Of a DNA stretch of 43,230 bases, positions 1 to 7,683 are shown in pieces (position 1 is the first letter of the stretch; every line of letters starts with the position of its first letter). Source of the stretch: Clostridia bacterium (GTDB lineage Bacteria; Bacillota_A; Clostridia; Christensenellales; Aristaeellaceae); assembly GCA_017530275.1 (NCBI GenBank), contig JAFXMP010000103.1, positions 1 through 43,230 of the forward strand. Direction: 5' to 3'. The position numbers and the translations under genes are program-made. The notes beneath the pieces are model-generated. The model ran no database searches. It saw nothing but the letters and a program-made list of their open reading frames with translations, and was not told where the DNA came from.

Positions 1-35
1 AGTGCGAAAACAAGGCCCAGAAGGAAAGCAAATAA
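1..35 (+). CDS. C-terminal end of a probable SCIFF ranthipeptide precursor (partial)
   Basis: Only the last ten codons are inside the window; read from base 3 they give CENKAQKESK and a TAA stop at 33-35. SCIFF precursors (six cysteines in forty-five residues) end shortly after their last cysteine, and the precursor gene normally lies directly upstream of the maturase, which is the next gene here. A terminator hairpin follows at 54-77. The assignment rests on position and on the single terminal Cys-Glu-Asn, so it is an inference from context. The alternative is the end of an unrelated short gene. Confidence 0.5.
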   Translation, partial: CENKAQKESK

Positions 36-53
36 TCCGGCTCTGTGCCCAGT

Positions 54-77
54 GCCGCCCAGCGGGCGGCATTTTTT
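54..77 (+). terminator. Rho-independent terminator between SCIFF precursor and maturase
   Basis: GCCGCCC (54-60) pairs with GGGCGGC (64-70) across a 3-base loop and is followed by six T (72-77). It lies between the presumed precursor and the maturase start at 95. Partial read-through here would give more precursor than maturase mRNA, as is common for peptide/maturase pairs (inference). Confidence 0.75.
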
Positions 78-94
78 ATGACAGGGGAAGATTT

Positions 95-1480
95 ATGATA
101 CATCAATACAAGCTGGGCGGGCTGCCCATCGTGCTGGACACCTGTTCCGGCAGCGTGCACGTGGTGGACGATATCGCGTATGATATGATCGCCCTGTACG
201 AGGAAAAAAGCAGGGAAGACATTATTGCGGCCATGCTGGAAAAATACGGCGGCAGGGAAGATGTGACGCGGGAAGAGCTTTCCGAATGCTATGACCAGAT
301 CACAGACCTCAAAAACGCTGGAAAGCTGTTCACGCCGGATACGTTTGCGCCCATGGCCGGGGAACTAAAACAGAAAACAGCCGGAGTGGTGAAGGCCCTG
401 TGCCTGCACGTGGCGCACACCTGCAATCTGAACTGCTCCTATTGCTTCGCCAGCCAGGGCAAGTATCACGGCGAACGGGCCCTTATGTCCTATGAGGTGG
501 GCAGGCAAGCCCTGGATTTTCTCATCGCACATTCCGGTTCCCGGCACAACCTGGAAGTGGATTTTTTCGGCGGCGAGCCGCTGATGAATTTCGATGTGGT
601 GAAGCATCTGGTGGCTTACGCCCGGAGCGTGGAAAAAGAACATAACAAACGCTTCCGCTTTACGCTCACCACCAACGGCATGCTGATCGACGACGGCGTG
701 ATCGATTTTGCCAACCGGGAATGCAGCAACGTGGTGCTGTCCCTGGACGGGCGCAAGGAAATCCACGACCGATTCAGGGTGGATTACGCCGGGAACGGCA
801 GCTGGGAAAAGATCGTGCCCAAGTTCCAGAAGCTGGTCCAGGCCCGGGGCGGGAAAAATTATTATATGCGCGGCACCTTCACCCACGCGAACCCTGACTT
901 CTTAAAGGATATTCAAACCATGCTGGATCTTGGTTTTAACGAGCTGAGCATGGAACCCGTAGTCTGCGCTGCGGACGACCCTTCCGCCCTCACGGAGGAA
1001 GACAAAACCATCGTCATGGAGCAATATGAAAAGCTGGCCGAGCTCATGATCCGCTGCCGCCGGGAAGGCAGGCCCTTCACCTTCTATCACTACATGATCG
1101 ACTTGAAAGGCGGGCCCTGCATTTACAAGCGCATTTCCGGCTGCGGCTCCGGCACCGAATATATGGCCGTTACCCCCTGGGGCGACCTTTACCCCTGCCA
1201 CCAGTTCGTGGGCGAGGAAAAGTTCAAGCTCGGCAACGTGTGGGACGGCGTTTCCAATACCGCTGTGCGGGACGAGTTCGCCGCCTGCAACGTGTACGCC
1301 CGGCCTGAGTGCAAGGACTGCTGGGCCAAGCTCTACTGCTCCGGCGGATGCGCCGCCAACGCTTACCACGCCACCGGCTCGGTGCGCGGCGTGTACGCTT
1401 ACGGATGCGACCTGTTCCGCAAGCGCATGGAGTGCGCCATCATGGCGGAAGCTGTCCGGCTGATGGACGAAGAAGGATAA
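95..1480 (+). CDS. scfB: SCIFF ranthipeptide maturase, radical SAM/SPASM enzyme
   Basis: A 461-residue radical SAM enzyme that, by family, makes thioether cross-links from Cys of the SCIFF precursor to alpha-carbons of acceptor residues, using S-adenosylmethionine in the cytoplasm. The N-terminal peptide-recognition region opens with MIHQYKLGG, as is typical for this family. The radical SAM cluster motif is C110-x3-C114-x2-C117 (HTCNLNCSYC). A Cys-rich SPASM region with CKDCW, YCSGGC and a late GCDLF lies in the last quarter and would hold auxiliary Fe-S clusters. The start at 95 was chosen over an upstream in-frame codon because it has AGGGGAAG about six bases ahead and matches the family N-terminus. 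The upstream terminator and probable precursor support the role. Identification of the family is firm; the precursor is mostly outside the window. Confidence 0.9.
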   Translation: MIHQYKLGGLPIVLDTCSGSVHVVDDIAYDMIALYEEKSREDIIAAMLEKYGGREDVTREELSECYDQITDLKNAGKLFTPDTFAPMAGELKQKTAGVVKALCLHVAHTCNLNCSYCFASQGKYHGERALMSYEVGRQALDFLIAHSGSRHNLEVDFFGGEPLMNFDVVKHLVAYARSVEKEHNKRFRFTLTTNGMLIDDGVIDFANRECSNVVLSLDGRKEIHDRFRVDYAGNGSWEKIVPKFQKLVQARGGKNYYMRGTFTHANPDFLKDIQTMLDLGFNELSMEPVVCAADDPSALTEEDKTIVMEQYEKLAELMIRCRREGRPFTFYHYMIDLKGGPCIYKRISGCGSGTEYMAVTPWGDLYPCHQFVGEEKFKLGNVWDGVSNTAVRDEFAACNVYARPECKDCWAKLYCSGGCAANAYHATGSVRGVYAYGCDLFRKRMECAIMAEAVRLMDEEG

Positions 1481-1483
1481 AAG

Positions 1484-1547
1484 GCGGGGGAAACCATTCT
1501 TTGGAGGGCAAAGTATGGTTTCCCCCGCACCCCTTTCCAAGAAAGCC
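1484..1547 (+). repeat. Dispersed 64-bp hairpin element, copy 1
   Basis: Starting 4 bases after the scfB stop, a 20-base arm (1484-1503) pairs with 1509-1528 around a 5-base loop, with one internal mismatch. A 19-base tail ending CCAAGAAAGCC follows. The same 64-base unit occurs at 5257-5320 on the other strand, also directly after a stop codon; by hand alignment 55 of 64 positions agree. The tail here lacks a long T run, so a simple terminator is not proved. Confidence 0.8.
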
Positions 1548-1570
1548 GCTTTTAGAAGGAATCCTGAATA

Positions 1571-2911
1571 ATGGATATGCCGATTTGTGATTTTGTGAAA
1601 ACTTACCGTGAGAAAGACGGTATCCGTCTGCACATGCCGGGGCATAAGGGGAAGCTCTTCCTTGGCATGGAGGACTTGGATATTACCGAAATATCCGGCG
1701 CGGACGAGCTTTTTCACCCCCATGGCATCATTCAAAAAAGCGAGGAAAACGCTTCCTCGCTATTTGGCACAAGCAAAACGGTGTATTCCACCGAAGGGTC
1801 TTCCCTCTGTATCCGGGCCATGGCGTACCTCGCGCTGCTGTGGGGAAGGGAACGTGGCCGAAAGCCTGTGATCTTAGCGGGCCGCAACGCCCACAAGGCG
1901 TTTCTTTCCGCTGCCGCCCTGCTGGACGCGGACGTGCGCTGGCTGTACCCGGAGAAAGAACAGAGCCTGATTGCCTGCGATATCACTGGACCAGGGCTTG
2001 AAAAGCAGTTACGGGTTCTGACGGAAAAACCGGTTGCGGTATATGTGACCAGCCCGGATTACTTAGGGCATCTGTTGGATATTGCGGAATTGAGCGCGGT
2101 GTGCCGCCGCCATGACGTGCTGCTGCTGGTGGACAACGCCCACGGGGCGTACCTCAAATTCCTGCGGCCCGACCGTCATCCCATAACCCTTGGGGCTGAT
2201 CTATGCTGCGATTCGGCGCATAAGACCCTGCCGGCCCTCACGGGTGGGGCGTATCTGCATATTTCAAAAAAAGCCCCACTCCTGCTGCTGGAACAGGCGA
2301 ACCACGCCATGGAGCTGTTCGCGTCTTCCAGCCCGTCCTATCTGATTCTGCAATCTCTGGACAGGTGCAACGCTTTGTTTTCGGAGGACGCGGGCCGTAT
2401 GGCCTCCTTTGCGGAACGGATTTGCGAAATGAAGGAAAAACTGTCGGCTTATGGATATACCCTGATCGGGGAGGAACCCTTCAAAATCACCCTTGCGGCC
2501 AAGGAATTTGGCTACACGGGGGATCAGCTGCACGATCAGCTTCGGAAGCAAAGCATAGAATGTGAATTTTCCGATCCCGATTTCCTGACCATGATGTTCA
2601 CGCCTGCCCTGACTGAAACGGATATACAGCGGGCGGAAAAGGCCCTTTTGTCCGTTCCCCAGAAGCCGAAGATAGAAAAAAAGCCGCCAGTCATGCCCCA
2701 TCCCCGGCGGGTGCTGTCCATCCGGGAAGCCATGCTGGCGCTGACCGAAGAAATCTCTGTGGAGCAGGCGGCGGGCCGCGTTTTCGCAGACGCCCAGGTG
2801 GGCTGCCCGCCCTGCATTCCCATCATTGCCTGCGGGGAAGAAGTGGATGAAGCTGCCGTGCGGTGCTTTCAATATTACCATATTCCTATGTGCCGGGTAG
2901 TGCAGCAATAG
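1571..2911 (+). CDS. Orn/Lys/Arg decarboxylase-family PLP enzyme (YaaO-like)
   Basis: A 446-residue fold-type I PLP protein of the short basic amino acid decarboxylase group that includes Bacillus YaaO and SpeA. It has the N-terminal HMPGHKG motif at 21-27, the cofactor-binding DNAHGAY at 188-194 and the Schiff-base lysine in DSAHKTLP (K218). The family decarboxylates arginine, lysine or ornithine to polyamine precursors; the substrate cannot be read from the sequence. The C-terminal domain (about 385-446) is the small subdomain seen in these short forms. AGAAGGA lies ahead of the ATG at 1571; an alternative ATG at 1577 would shorten it by two residues. In Firmicutes such genes often sit near tmk and holB, which are not found here. 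Confidence 0.85.
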   Translation: MDMPICDFVKTYREKDGIRLHMPGHKGKLFLGMEDLDITEISGADELFHPHGIIQKSEENASSLFGTSKTVYSTEGSSLCIRAMAYLALLWGRERGRKPVILAGRNAHKAFLSAAALLDADVRWLYPEKEQSLIACDITGPGLEKQLRVLTEKPVAVYVTSPDYLGHLLDIAELSAVCRRHDVLLLVDNAHGAYLKFLRPDRHPITLGADLCCDSAHKTLPALTGGAYLHISKKAPLLLLEQANHAMELFASSSPSYLILQSLDRCNALFSEDAGRMASFAERICEMKEKLSAYGYTLIGEEPFKITLAAKEFGYTGDQLHDQLRKQSIECEFSDPDFLTMMFTPALTETDIQRAEKALLSVPQKPKIEKKPPVMPHPRRVLSIREAMLALTEEISVEQAAGRVFADAQVGCPPCIPIIACGEEVDEAAVRCFQYYHIPMCRVVQQ

Positions 2912-2966
2912 TTATACTGCAAAAATGGAATCAGGCTTTGCTTTCATGTTCCAAGGAGGAGTATTC

Positions 2967-3608
2967 ATGAATGAACGTTTGTTTTTTGAAAACGCATATT
3001 TCATTATCGGCACTTCTTATGCCGGGAAATCCACCATGGTGAAGGAATTGGCGAAAAAGCATGGAGGAGTTGCCTGTGAAGAAAACTATCACGACAATTA
3101 TCCAGGGGAACTGGACGCGAATGAATTCCCCTGCCTGACTTATACCAGGGATCTAAAGGACTGGCATGATTTTATCAGGAGATCACCCCAGGACTATAAA
3201 GCCTGGATCGACGGCGTGAAAAAGGAATGCGAGATACTGGAACTCAGGATGCTGCCGGATATATGCAGTCAGGGAAAACAGGTATTCGTCGACACCAACA
3301 TCTGTATTGAAACATTGCGGGTGGTCGCGCCGAAGAATCATGTCGTTGTGATGCTTTCCGATCCGCAAATCGCAATTCACAGGTTCTTCGACCGGCCCGA
3401 TCCCGAGAAGCAATTCCTGTACAGGCTGATCATGGAAGAACCTGAACCTGAAAAAGCAATGGAGAATTATAGGAAGGGACTTGAACTGATTTGTTCTCAG
3501 GAATCTTATGACGAACTGCTGCATTCGGGGTTTCCCGTTATTTTCCGCGATGAAAACAGAACGATCGGGCAAACTTTGGCATTAGTGGAAGCAGCTTTCG
3601 GACTGTAG
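2967..3608 (+). CDS. Small P-loop NTP-binding protein, kinase-like
   Basis: A 213-residue protein with a Walker A motif GTSYAGKST at 15-23, of the kind found in small nucleotide or shikimate-type kinases. No signal peptide or membrane segment is visible, so it is probably cytoplasmic. A hydrophobic strand ending in Asp (QVFVDTN) could act as a Walker B-like element. The specific substrate is not recognisable, so no function is assigned beyond ATP/GTP binding. The start at 2967 is preceded by AAGGAGGAG at good spacing; an in-frame codon 42 bases upstream lacks one. The gene follows the decarboxylase by 55 bases and ends at a strong terminator. Confidence 0.7.
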   Translation: MNERLFFENAYFIIGTSYAGKSTMVKELAKKHGGVACEENYHDNYPGELDANEFPCLTYTRDLKDWHDFIRRSPQDYKAWIDGVKKECEILELRMLPDICSQGKQVFVDTNICIETLRVVAPKNHVVVMLSDPQIAIHRFFDRPDPEKQFLYRLIMEEPEPEKAMENYRKGLELICSQESYDELLHSGFPVIFRDENRTIGQTLALVEAAFGL

Positions 3609-3624
3609 AAACGGTTGACACAGA

Positions 3625-3677
3625 AAGGCGCACTTATCACCGCCTGTCAGACGGTGAATAAGTGCGCCTTCATTTTT
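3625..3677. terminator. Terminator hairpin between convergent genes
   Basis: A long stem, 3625-3642 with 3652-3670, closes on a 9-base loop and is followed on the plus strand by CATTTTTA. It lies between the ends of the P-loop gene (plus) and purB (minus). The minus-strand side also has a short T run, so it may serve both. Confidence 0.75.
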
Positions 3678-3685
3678 ATACGTTT

Positions 3686-5125
3686 TTATACGTTAATTTC
3701 CTGCGCCTGTACGGTCTGGCCTTCGTTGTCCGCCAAAATAGGCTGAATCACAGCAGCCAAATACTGTTTTGTCTGTTTTTCTGCGCAACCGATGAAATTT
3801 TCAGGGGAGAGGGAAGCCATCAGGATTTCTTCGTCGGTCTGGAAGGCCGGGTCGGCGGCGATCCGGGAAAGCAGGTCGCAGGGCTTGCCCTCCATTTTTA
3901 CCGCGTTGGCGGCGGCGATGGAGTGAACGCGGATGCGCTCGTGCAGTTCCTGCCGGTCGCCGCCCCGTTCCACCGCGTCCATCATGATGTTCTCGGTGGC
4001 CATGAAGGGCAGTTCTTCCCTTAAGTGCTTTTCGATCACTTTTTCATACACCACCAGGCCGGAAGCGATGTTCAGGTACAGGGACAGCACCGCGTCGCAG
4101 CACAAAAACCCTTCGGCCAGGGACAGGCGGCGGTTGGCGCTGTCGTCCAGTGTGCGCTCGAACCACTGTTCCGCGGCGGTCATGGCCCCGTTCTGGGCGT
4201 TGGCGATCAGGAAACGGGAAAGGGCGGTCATGCGCTCGGAGCGCATGGGGTTGCGCTTGTAGGCCATGGCGGAGGAACCGATTTGGTTCTTTTCAAAGGG
4301 TTCCTCGATTTCTTTCTTATGGGCCAGCAGGCGGATATCGTTGGCGAACTTGTGGGCGCTCTGGCCGATCTGGGAAAGGGCGTTCAAGATGCGGCTGTCC
4401 GTTTTCCGGGAATATGTCTGGCCGGAAACGGGCACCGCTTTTTCAAAGCCCATTTTCTTTGCGATCAGTGGGTCCAGTGCCTGAATTTTTTCATCATCCC
4501 CGTGGAACAGCTCCACGAAGCTGGCCTGTGTGCCCGTGGTGCCCTTGCAGCCCAACGGCTTTAAGGTGGACAGACAGAAATCGATTTCTTCCAGGTCCAG
4601 GGTGAGATCGTTCAGCCATAAGGTGGCCCGCTTGCCCACGGTGGTGGGCTGGGCGGACTGGAAATGGGTGAAAGCTAAGCAGGGGAGACCGGCATAGGTT
4701 TCCGCGAAGCCGGAAAGCGCCCGGATCACGGCGATCAGCCGCTTGCGGATGAGTTGCAAAGCGTCCCGCAAAATCAATACATCGGCGTTGTCGCCCACAT
4801 AGCAGCTCGTCGCGCCTAAATGGATGATGGGTCGGGCCGTGGGACACTGCTCGCCCCAGGCGTGAATGTGGGCCATCACGTCATGGCGCAGCTTTTTTTC
4901 ATATTCCGCCGCGCGGTCAAAATCGATGTCGTCCACGTGGGCGCGCATTTCCTTGATTTGCTCGTCGGTGATGGGCAGGCCCAATTCCTGCTCCGCTTCG
5001 GCTAAAATGATCCACAGCTTCCGCCACAGGGAAAACTTGTTTTGGGCGGAAAACAGGTACTGCATTTCCTTGCTGGCATAGCGGGTGGAAAAGGGGGAGA
5101 GGTAACCGGTATTGTCCTGCGGCAT
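3686..5125 (-). CDS. purB: Adenylosuccinate lyase
   Basis: A 479-residue enzyme of the fumarase/aspartase superfamily. It removes fumarate from SAICAR and from adenylosuccinate in purine biosynthesis, in the cytoplasm as a homotetramer. The superfamily signature [14 protein letters not shown] is at 284-297 and includes the mobile catalytic serine loop. The substrate-binding histidine region HDVMAH (81-86) and [10 protein letters not shown] (153-162) are also present. Length is normal for the longer ~475-residue class. The start at 5125 has AGGAGG about ten bases ahead; the frame stays open upstream but without a ribosome binding site. It is transcribed alone from a promoter at 5172-5200. Confidence 0.95.
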   Translation of the reverse strand: MPQDNTGYLSPFSTRYASKEMQYLFSAQNKFSLWRKLWIILAEAEQELGLPITDEQIKEMRAHVDDIDFDRAAEYEKKLRHDVMAHIHAWGEQCPTARPIIHLGATSCYVGDNADVLILRDALQLIRKRLIAVIRALSGFAETYAGLPCLAFTHFQSAQPTTVGKRATLWLNDLTLDLEEIDFCLSTLKPLGCKGTTGTQASFVELFHGDDEKIQALDPLIAKKMGFEKAVPVSGQTYSRKTDSRILNALSQIGQSAHKFANDIRLLAHKKEIEEPFEKNQIGSSAMAYKRNPMRSERMTALSRFLIANAQNGAMTAAEQWFERTLDDSANRRLSLAEGFLCCDAVLSLYLNIASGLVVYEKVIEKHLREELPFMATENIMMDAVERGGDRQELHERIRVHSIAAANAVKMEGKPCDLLSRIAADPAFQTDEEILMASLSPENFIGCAEKQTKQYLAAVIQPILADNEGQTVQAQEINV

Positions 5126-5171
5126 AAGGCGCTGTCCTCCTGAAAAGTGCGTAATGGGGAGACCACATAGG

Positions 5172-5200
5172 ATTATAGCAAAAAAATCCCCCCGGCGCAA
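5172..5200 (-). promoter_or_regulatory. Probable sigma-A promoter of purB
   Basis: Read on the minus strand: TTGCGC, 17 bases, then TATAAT (5172-5177) with the extended element TGC in front. The predicted transcript start leaves a leader of about 40 bases to the purB ATG. No PurR-box-like or riboswitch structure was recognised in it. Confidence 0.6.
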
Positions 5201-5239
5201 TCGCCGAAGAGCAGGAGAACAAAAAACTGGTCTGCAAAT

Positions 5240-5262
5240 AAAAAAGCCCCTTTTGTGGCTTT
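5240..5262 (-). terminator. Rho-independent terminator of the CofE-like gene
   Basis: On the minus strand AAAGCC (5262-5257) pairs with GGCTTT (5248-5243), followed by a run of six T. The left arm is the end of the 64-bp repeat at 5257-5320, so repeat and terminator are joined. Confidence 0.6.
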
Positions 5263-5320
5263 CTTGGAAGGAGGTCTGGGGGAAACCATTCTTTGGCCTT
5301 CAAAGAATGGTTTCCCCCAG
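5257..5320 (-). repeat. Dispersed 64-bp hairpin element, copy 2
   Basis: CTGGGGGAAACCATTCTTTG (5276-5295) and its exact complement at 5301-5320 form a perfect 20-bp stem with a 5-base loop, 10 bases after the stop codon of the minus-strand gene that ends at 5331. The 19-base tail matches copy 1 at 17 positions. Orientation relative to the preceding gene is the same as in copy 1. Confidence 0.85.
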
Positions 5321-5330
5321 TAATATTCGA

Positions 5331-6074
5331 TTAGAGCGGCCTGATCAAAATCAGGGGCGTCAATTCGTCGCCCTGGCCGGAGGGGTTGTCCTGCATAGCG
5401 TCCTGAATTTCATCATCGGTGAGGGGGAAACCATGGCACTTGCCCAGCTGATTCTGCTCTATATCGTTGGCGTCCATGAGCACCACGGGGATGCCCGTTT
5501 CCTTATAGAGCTGGTCGCACAGCTCCACGGGATTGCTGGGATTGATGAGAGCCAATTCCTTGTACAAGTCAAAGCTGGAGCGGAAATAGAAGCCGTCGAT
5601 GCCGCCCACGCCCTTGCCGCACACCTTATAGAACACGCCGTGCACACCGAAGGGTTTCGTAACGGCGGAAAGGAAGGTGGCAAGCAGCACCCGGGGCAGG
5701 CCGCAGATATCGATGACCAACTGCAGCTTGTAGGGCTCGTGCATGCCAACGCCGGTATGATTGATGCCCGCGAAGCGCCACAGCAGATTGGCCCAGAAGC
5801 CGGGCTTCACTTCGTCCCGGGTCTTTACGCTTTCCACGCACATGCACATGACCTTTGCACCAAAGGAAAGCACGTCGCCCTCCTTATACAAAGGCCGCAC
5901 GTATTTTTCCACTAATTCTTTCTGGCTTTCGCCGCGCTGCACAAAATGAGTCTGAATAGCGAAGCGGTCGTATTTCCGGCCGTTCTTGCCGGTGACGGTG
6001 CCCCGGTCAAAATATACGACGCCGTTTTGTTCACGGCGCTGTTCTGCCAAATTGCGGGATGGGATGATGCCCAT
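5331..6074 (-). CDS. CofE-like (F420-0:gamma-glutamyl ligase family) protein
   Basis: A 247-residue protein resembling the CofE fold, which in methanogens and actinobacteria adds glutamate to coenzyme F420-0. Family features seen are the N-terminal YDRFAIQTHFV strand, VEKYVRPLYKEGDVL, GVFYKVCGKGVGGIDG, and the C-terminal DNPSGQGDELTPLILIRP. Many Clostridia that do not make F420 carry this stand-alone version, so the ligase reaction should not be assumed; an amide-ligase role on another acceptor is possible. Two in-frame ATGs exist at 6080 and 6074. GGAGGT sits one base from the first and about seven from the second, so 6074 was chosen. It is preceded by a near-consensus promoter and followed by a hairpin repeat and terminator. 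Confidence 0.75.
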   Translation of the reverse strand: MGIIPSRNLAEQRREQNGVVYFDRGTVTGKNGRKYDRFAIQTHFVQRGESQKELVEKYVRPLYKEGDVLSFGAKVMCMCVESVKTRDEVKPGFWANLLWRFAGINHTGVGMHEPYKLQLVIDICGLPRVLLATFLSAVTKPFGVHGVFYKVCGKGVGGIDGFYFRSSFDLYKELALINPSNPVELCDQLYKETGIPVVLMDANDIEQNQLGKCHGFPLTDDEIQDAMQDNPSGQGDELTPLILIRPL

Positions 6075-6111
6075 GGTCATTACCTCCAAAACATGGAAAG
6101 AATACCCGGTT

Positions 6112-6140
6112 ATTTTACACCTCCCGCGCATAATTGTCAA
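6112..6140 (-). promoter_or_regulatory. Sigma-A promoter of the CofE-like gene
   Basis: On the minus strand TTGACA (6140-6135), a 17-base spacer and TAAAAT (6117-6112). It is close to consensus and lies about 40 bases ahead of the ATG at 6074. Confidence 0.75.
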
Positions 6141-6173
6141 TCATCGCGCATAGCATTCACGGGAGGGATGCGC

Positions 6174-6422
6174 ATGGAAACGGTATATTGGATCATGTTG
6201 GGACTGACAGCCGTAATGCTGACGGCGCTGTGGATGATTTCAGCCGCTTATTCGCCCAAAATCCGGGGATACCGCTGGGGGCAAAGAGTGTTCTGGACGG
6301 CGACCTTGCTGTGGATCAGCGGCAGCTTAGGAGGCATTGGCTTGAACGGGGTGAACCTGATCGCTTCAAGCGTTTTGGGATTGCCGGGGTACGCCGCGCT
6401 GTGGATGATCGCGAGGTTGTAA
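6174..6422 (+). CDS. BofA-like small membrane protein
   Basis: An 82-residue protein with three hydrophobic stretches. Its C-terminal part, GGIGLNGVNLIASSVLGLPGYAALWMI, ends in the hydrophobic-GLPG-hydrophobic pattern of the BofA family. In Bacillus BofA sits in the outer forespore membrane and restrains the SpoIVFB protease that activates sigma-K. Whether this protein does so here is an inference, but the germination operon next door fits a sporulation setting. GGGAGG (6161-6166) is seven bases ahead of the ATG at 6174; the ATG at 6168 is too close. No sigma-A promoter was recognised upstream, which would fit a sporulation sigma factor. Confidence 0.65.
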   Translation: METVYWIMLGLTAVMLTALWMISAAYSPKIRGYRWGQRVFWTATLLWISGSLGGIGLNGVNLIASSVLGLPGYAALWMIARL

Positions 6423-6430
6423 GAACAGAG

Positions 6431-6536
6431 TTGAGAGTGAAGAGTTGGGAGTTGAGATTTATATAGTCATTTAACGTTTACATGAGCAATGGGTTTGTTA
6501 TAATTATCTGTCCATATTATCTCAACTCTCAACTCT
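6431..6536. repeat. Heptamer-arm inverted repeat element, copy 1
   Basis: Four 7-base units of the GTTGRGA type (6431-6458, the second one divergent) are followed by TTTATATAG, a 53-base AT-rich middle, and two and a half complementary TCTCAAC units (6520-6536). The arms can pair into a stem-loop. It occupies the gap between the convergent BofA-like gene and gerAC, starting 14 bases after the gerAC stop on the minus strand. A second, longer copy is at 29728-29873. Confidence 0.8.
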
Positions 6537-6549
6537 ACCCCGAAACTGT

Positions 6550-7683
6550 TTAACTGCCTCTTAACTGCACTGAAACGCGCACTTGAACGCGGGCAGCGGC
6601 ATAAATCTCCCGCCAGCCGAAGGCCTCCCAATCCTGCACAGTGAGAAAGCGCTTAACCACGATTTGCCCGAAGCCGACGCCGTCGCACCGCAGGGCCTGC
6701 AAATGGGCGATGAGAGATGCGATGTCCCGTTCCAGCAGCGCCCGAACTGCATTTTCGCCCGCTTTGCTGCCCTGGGGGTACTTGGCCTCACAATGCAGAT
6801 CAATGCGGAGAATAGCGGGGGAGGATGATACATCTGCCGAAAGGGCGGCGGGGCCCGAGGCGGTGACATGCAGGGGAACGCCGTCCACCCGCACGGCGAG
6901 GGCTTCCACATGTCCTTCGATCAGGTGCAGGAGCGCCATTTCATAGCCGGTCAGATAGCCGCACACGGAAACGCCGTCCGTAGCGGCGGCCCCATACATT
7001 TCCACAGCTTCGATGCTTTGCCGGGGCAGGTCCCCTGCTTCAGAAGCCAGTGAATTGTCAGCCTGGGGTTCATCCGATTTGGAAAAATCATTCACCGCAC
7101 CTAAAATGAACAGGGGATCCCGGAAACTGCCGTCCAGATCCCGCCGCCCGGCGCACAGATCAGTATCGGGAGTAAAGCCCTTTCCGGCGTAGTTCGCCAG
7201 GGTGTTTTCCGCATAGCGGCTCAGGCGCATACCCACGATGGGCTTTTGATTGTCCGTGAATTTCAGTGCGCTGCCCCGGCAGATGATGACGGCAGCGGAA
7301 CAGCGGAATCGGGGCAAAGCGTCAATCTGGGTGAGCAGCTTTGCGAAATCCTTCTGCCGGGCCGCCTCGTCCCCGATCACGACCTCCCGCACCTGGGAGA
7401 AATTCAGCCGCCGGGGGGTGGTGGCGTTCAGCATGGAAACGGCGTCGGTGAAACTGTGGCCCGTGGCTTCCAGCTGCAAATACCCCGTCTGACTGTCAGA
7501 AGCCCCTGCGCCGTCACCGGCAGCTGAAGAATTGGCGGGCACCTTCACTGCGACCGTTACGTTTTCCTGGTCTATCCGATCGATGGCCAGCACGATCACC
7601 AGCAATTCTTCCTCCACGTTCCGTCCGGCGCAGCCGGAAAAGAAACAGCAGAGGAGCAGAAGAAAACACAGAAAACGTTTCAT
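6550..7683 (-). CDS. gerAC: Ger(x)C family spore germination lipoprotein
   Basis: A 377-residue C subunit of a GerA-type germinant receptor in the inner spore membrane. The N-terminus is a lipoprotein signal with lipobox FSGC and acylated Cys18. The segment ELLVIVLAIDR and the late region with AAARVQVRVSVQL follow the Ger(x)C layout. It is the last gene of gerAA-gerAB-gerAC and overlaps gerAB by four bases (ATGA), so translation is probably coupled. A proline-poor, serine-rich stretch around 200-225 (KSDEPQADNSL) looks like a linker. No terminator with a T run follows; instead the heptamer repeat lies directly after the stop. Which nutrient the receptor senses cannot be told. Confidence 0.85.
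   Translation of the reverse strand: MKRFLCFLLLLCCFFSGCAGRNVEEELLVIVLAIDRIDQENVTVAVKVPANSSAAGDGAGASDSQTGYLQLEATGHSFTDAVSMLNATTPRRLNFSQVREVVIGDEAARQKDFAKLLTQIDALPRFRCSAAVIICRGSALKFTDNQKPIVGMRLSRYAENTLANYAGKGFTPDTDLCAGRRDLDGSFRDPLFILGAVNDFSKSDEPQADNSLASEAGDLPRQSIEAVEMYGAAATDGVSVCGYLTGYEMALLHLIEGHVEALAVRVDGVPLHVTASGPAALSADVSSSPAILRIDLHCEAKYPQGSKAGENAVRALLERDIASLIAHLQALRCDGVGFGQIVVKRFLTVQDWEAFGWREIYAAARVQVRVSVQLRGS

Noticed and set aside
3662..4605. Plus-strand open frames opposite purB
   Set aside because: Shadows of a certain gene; compositionally biased and without ribosome binding sites.
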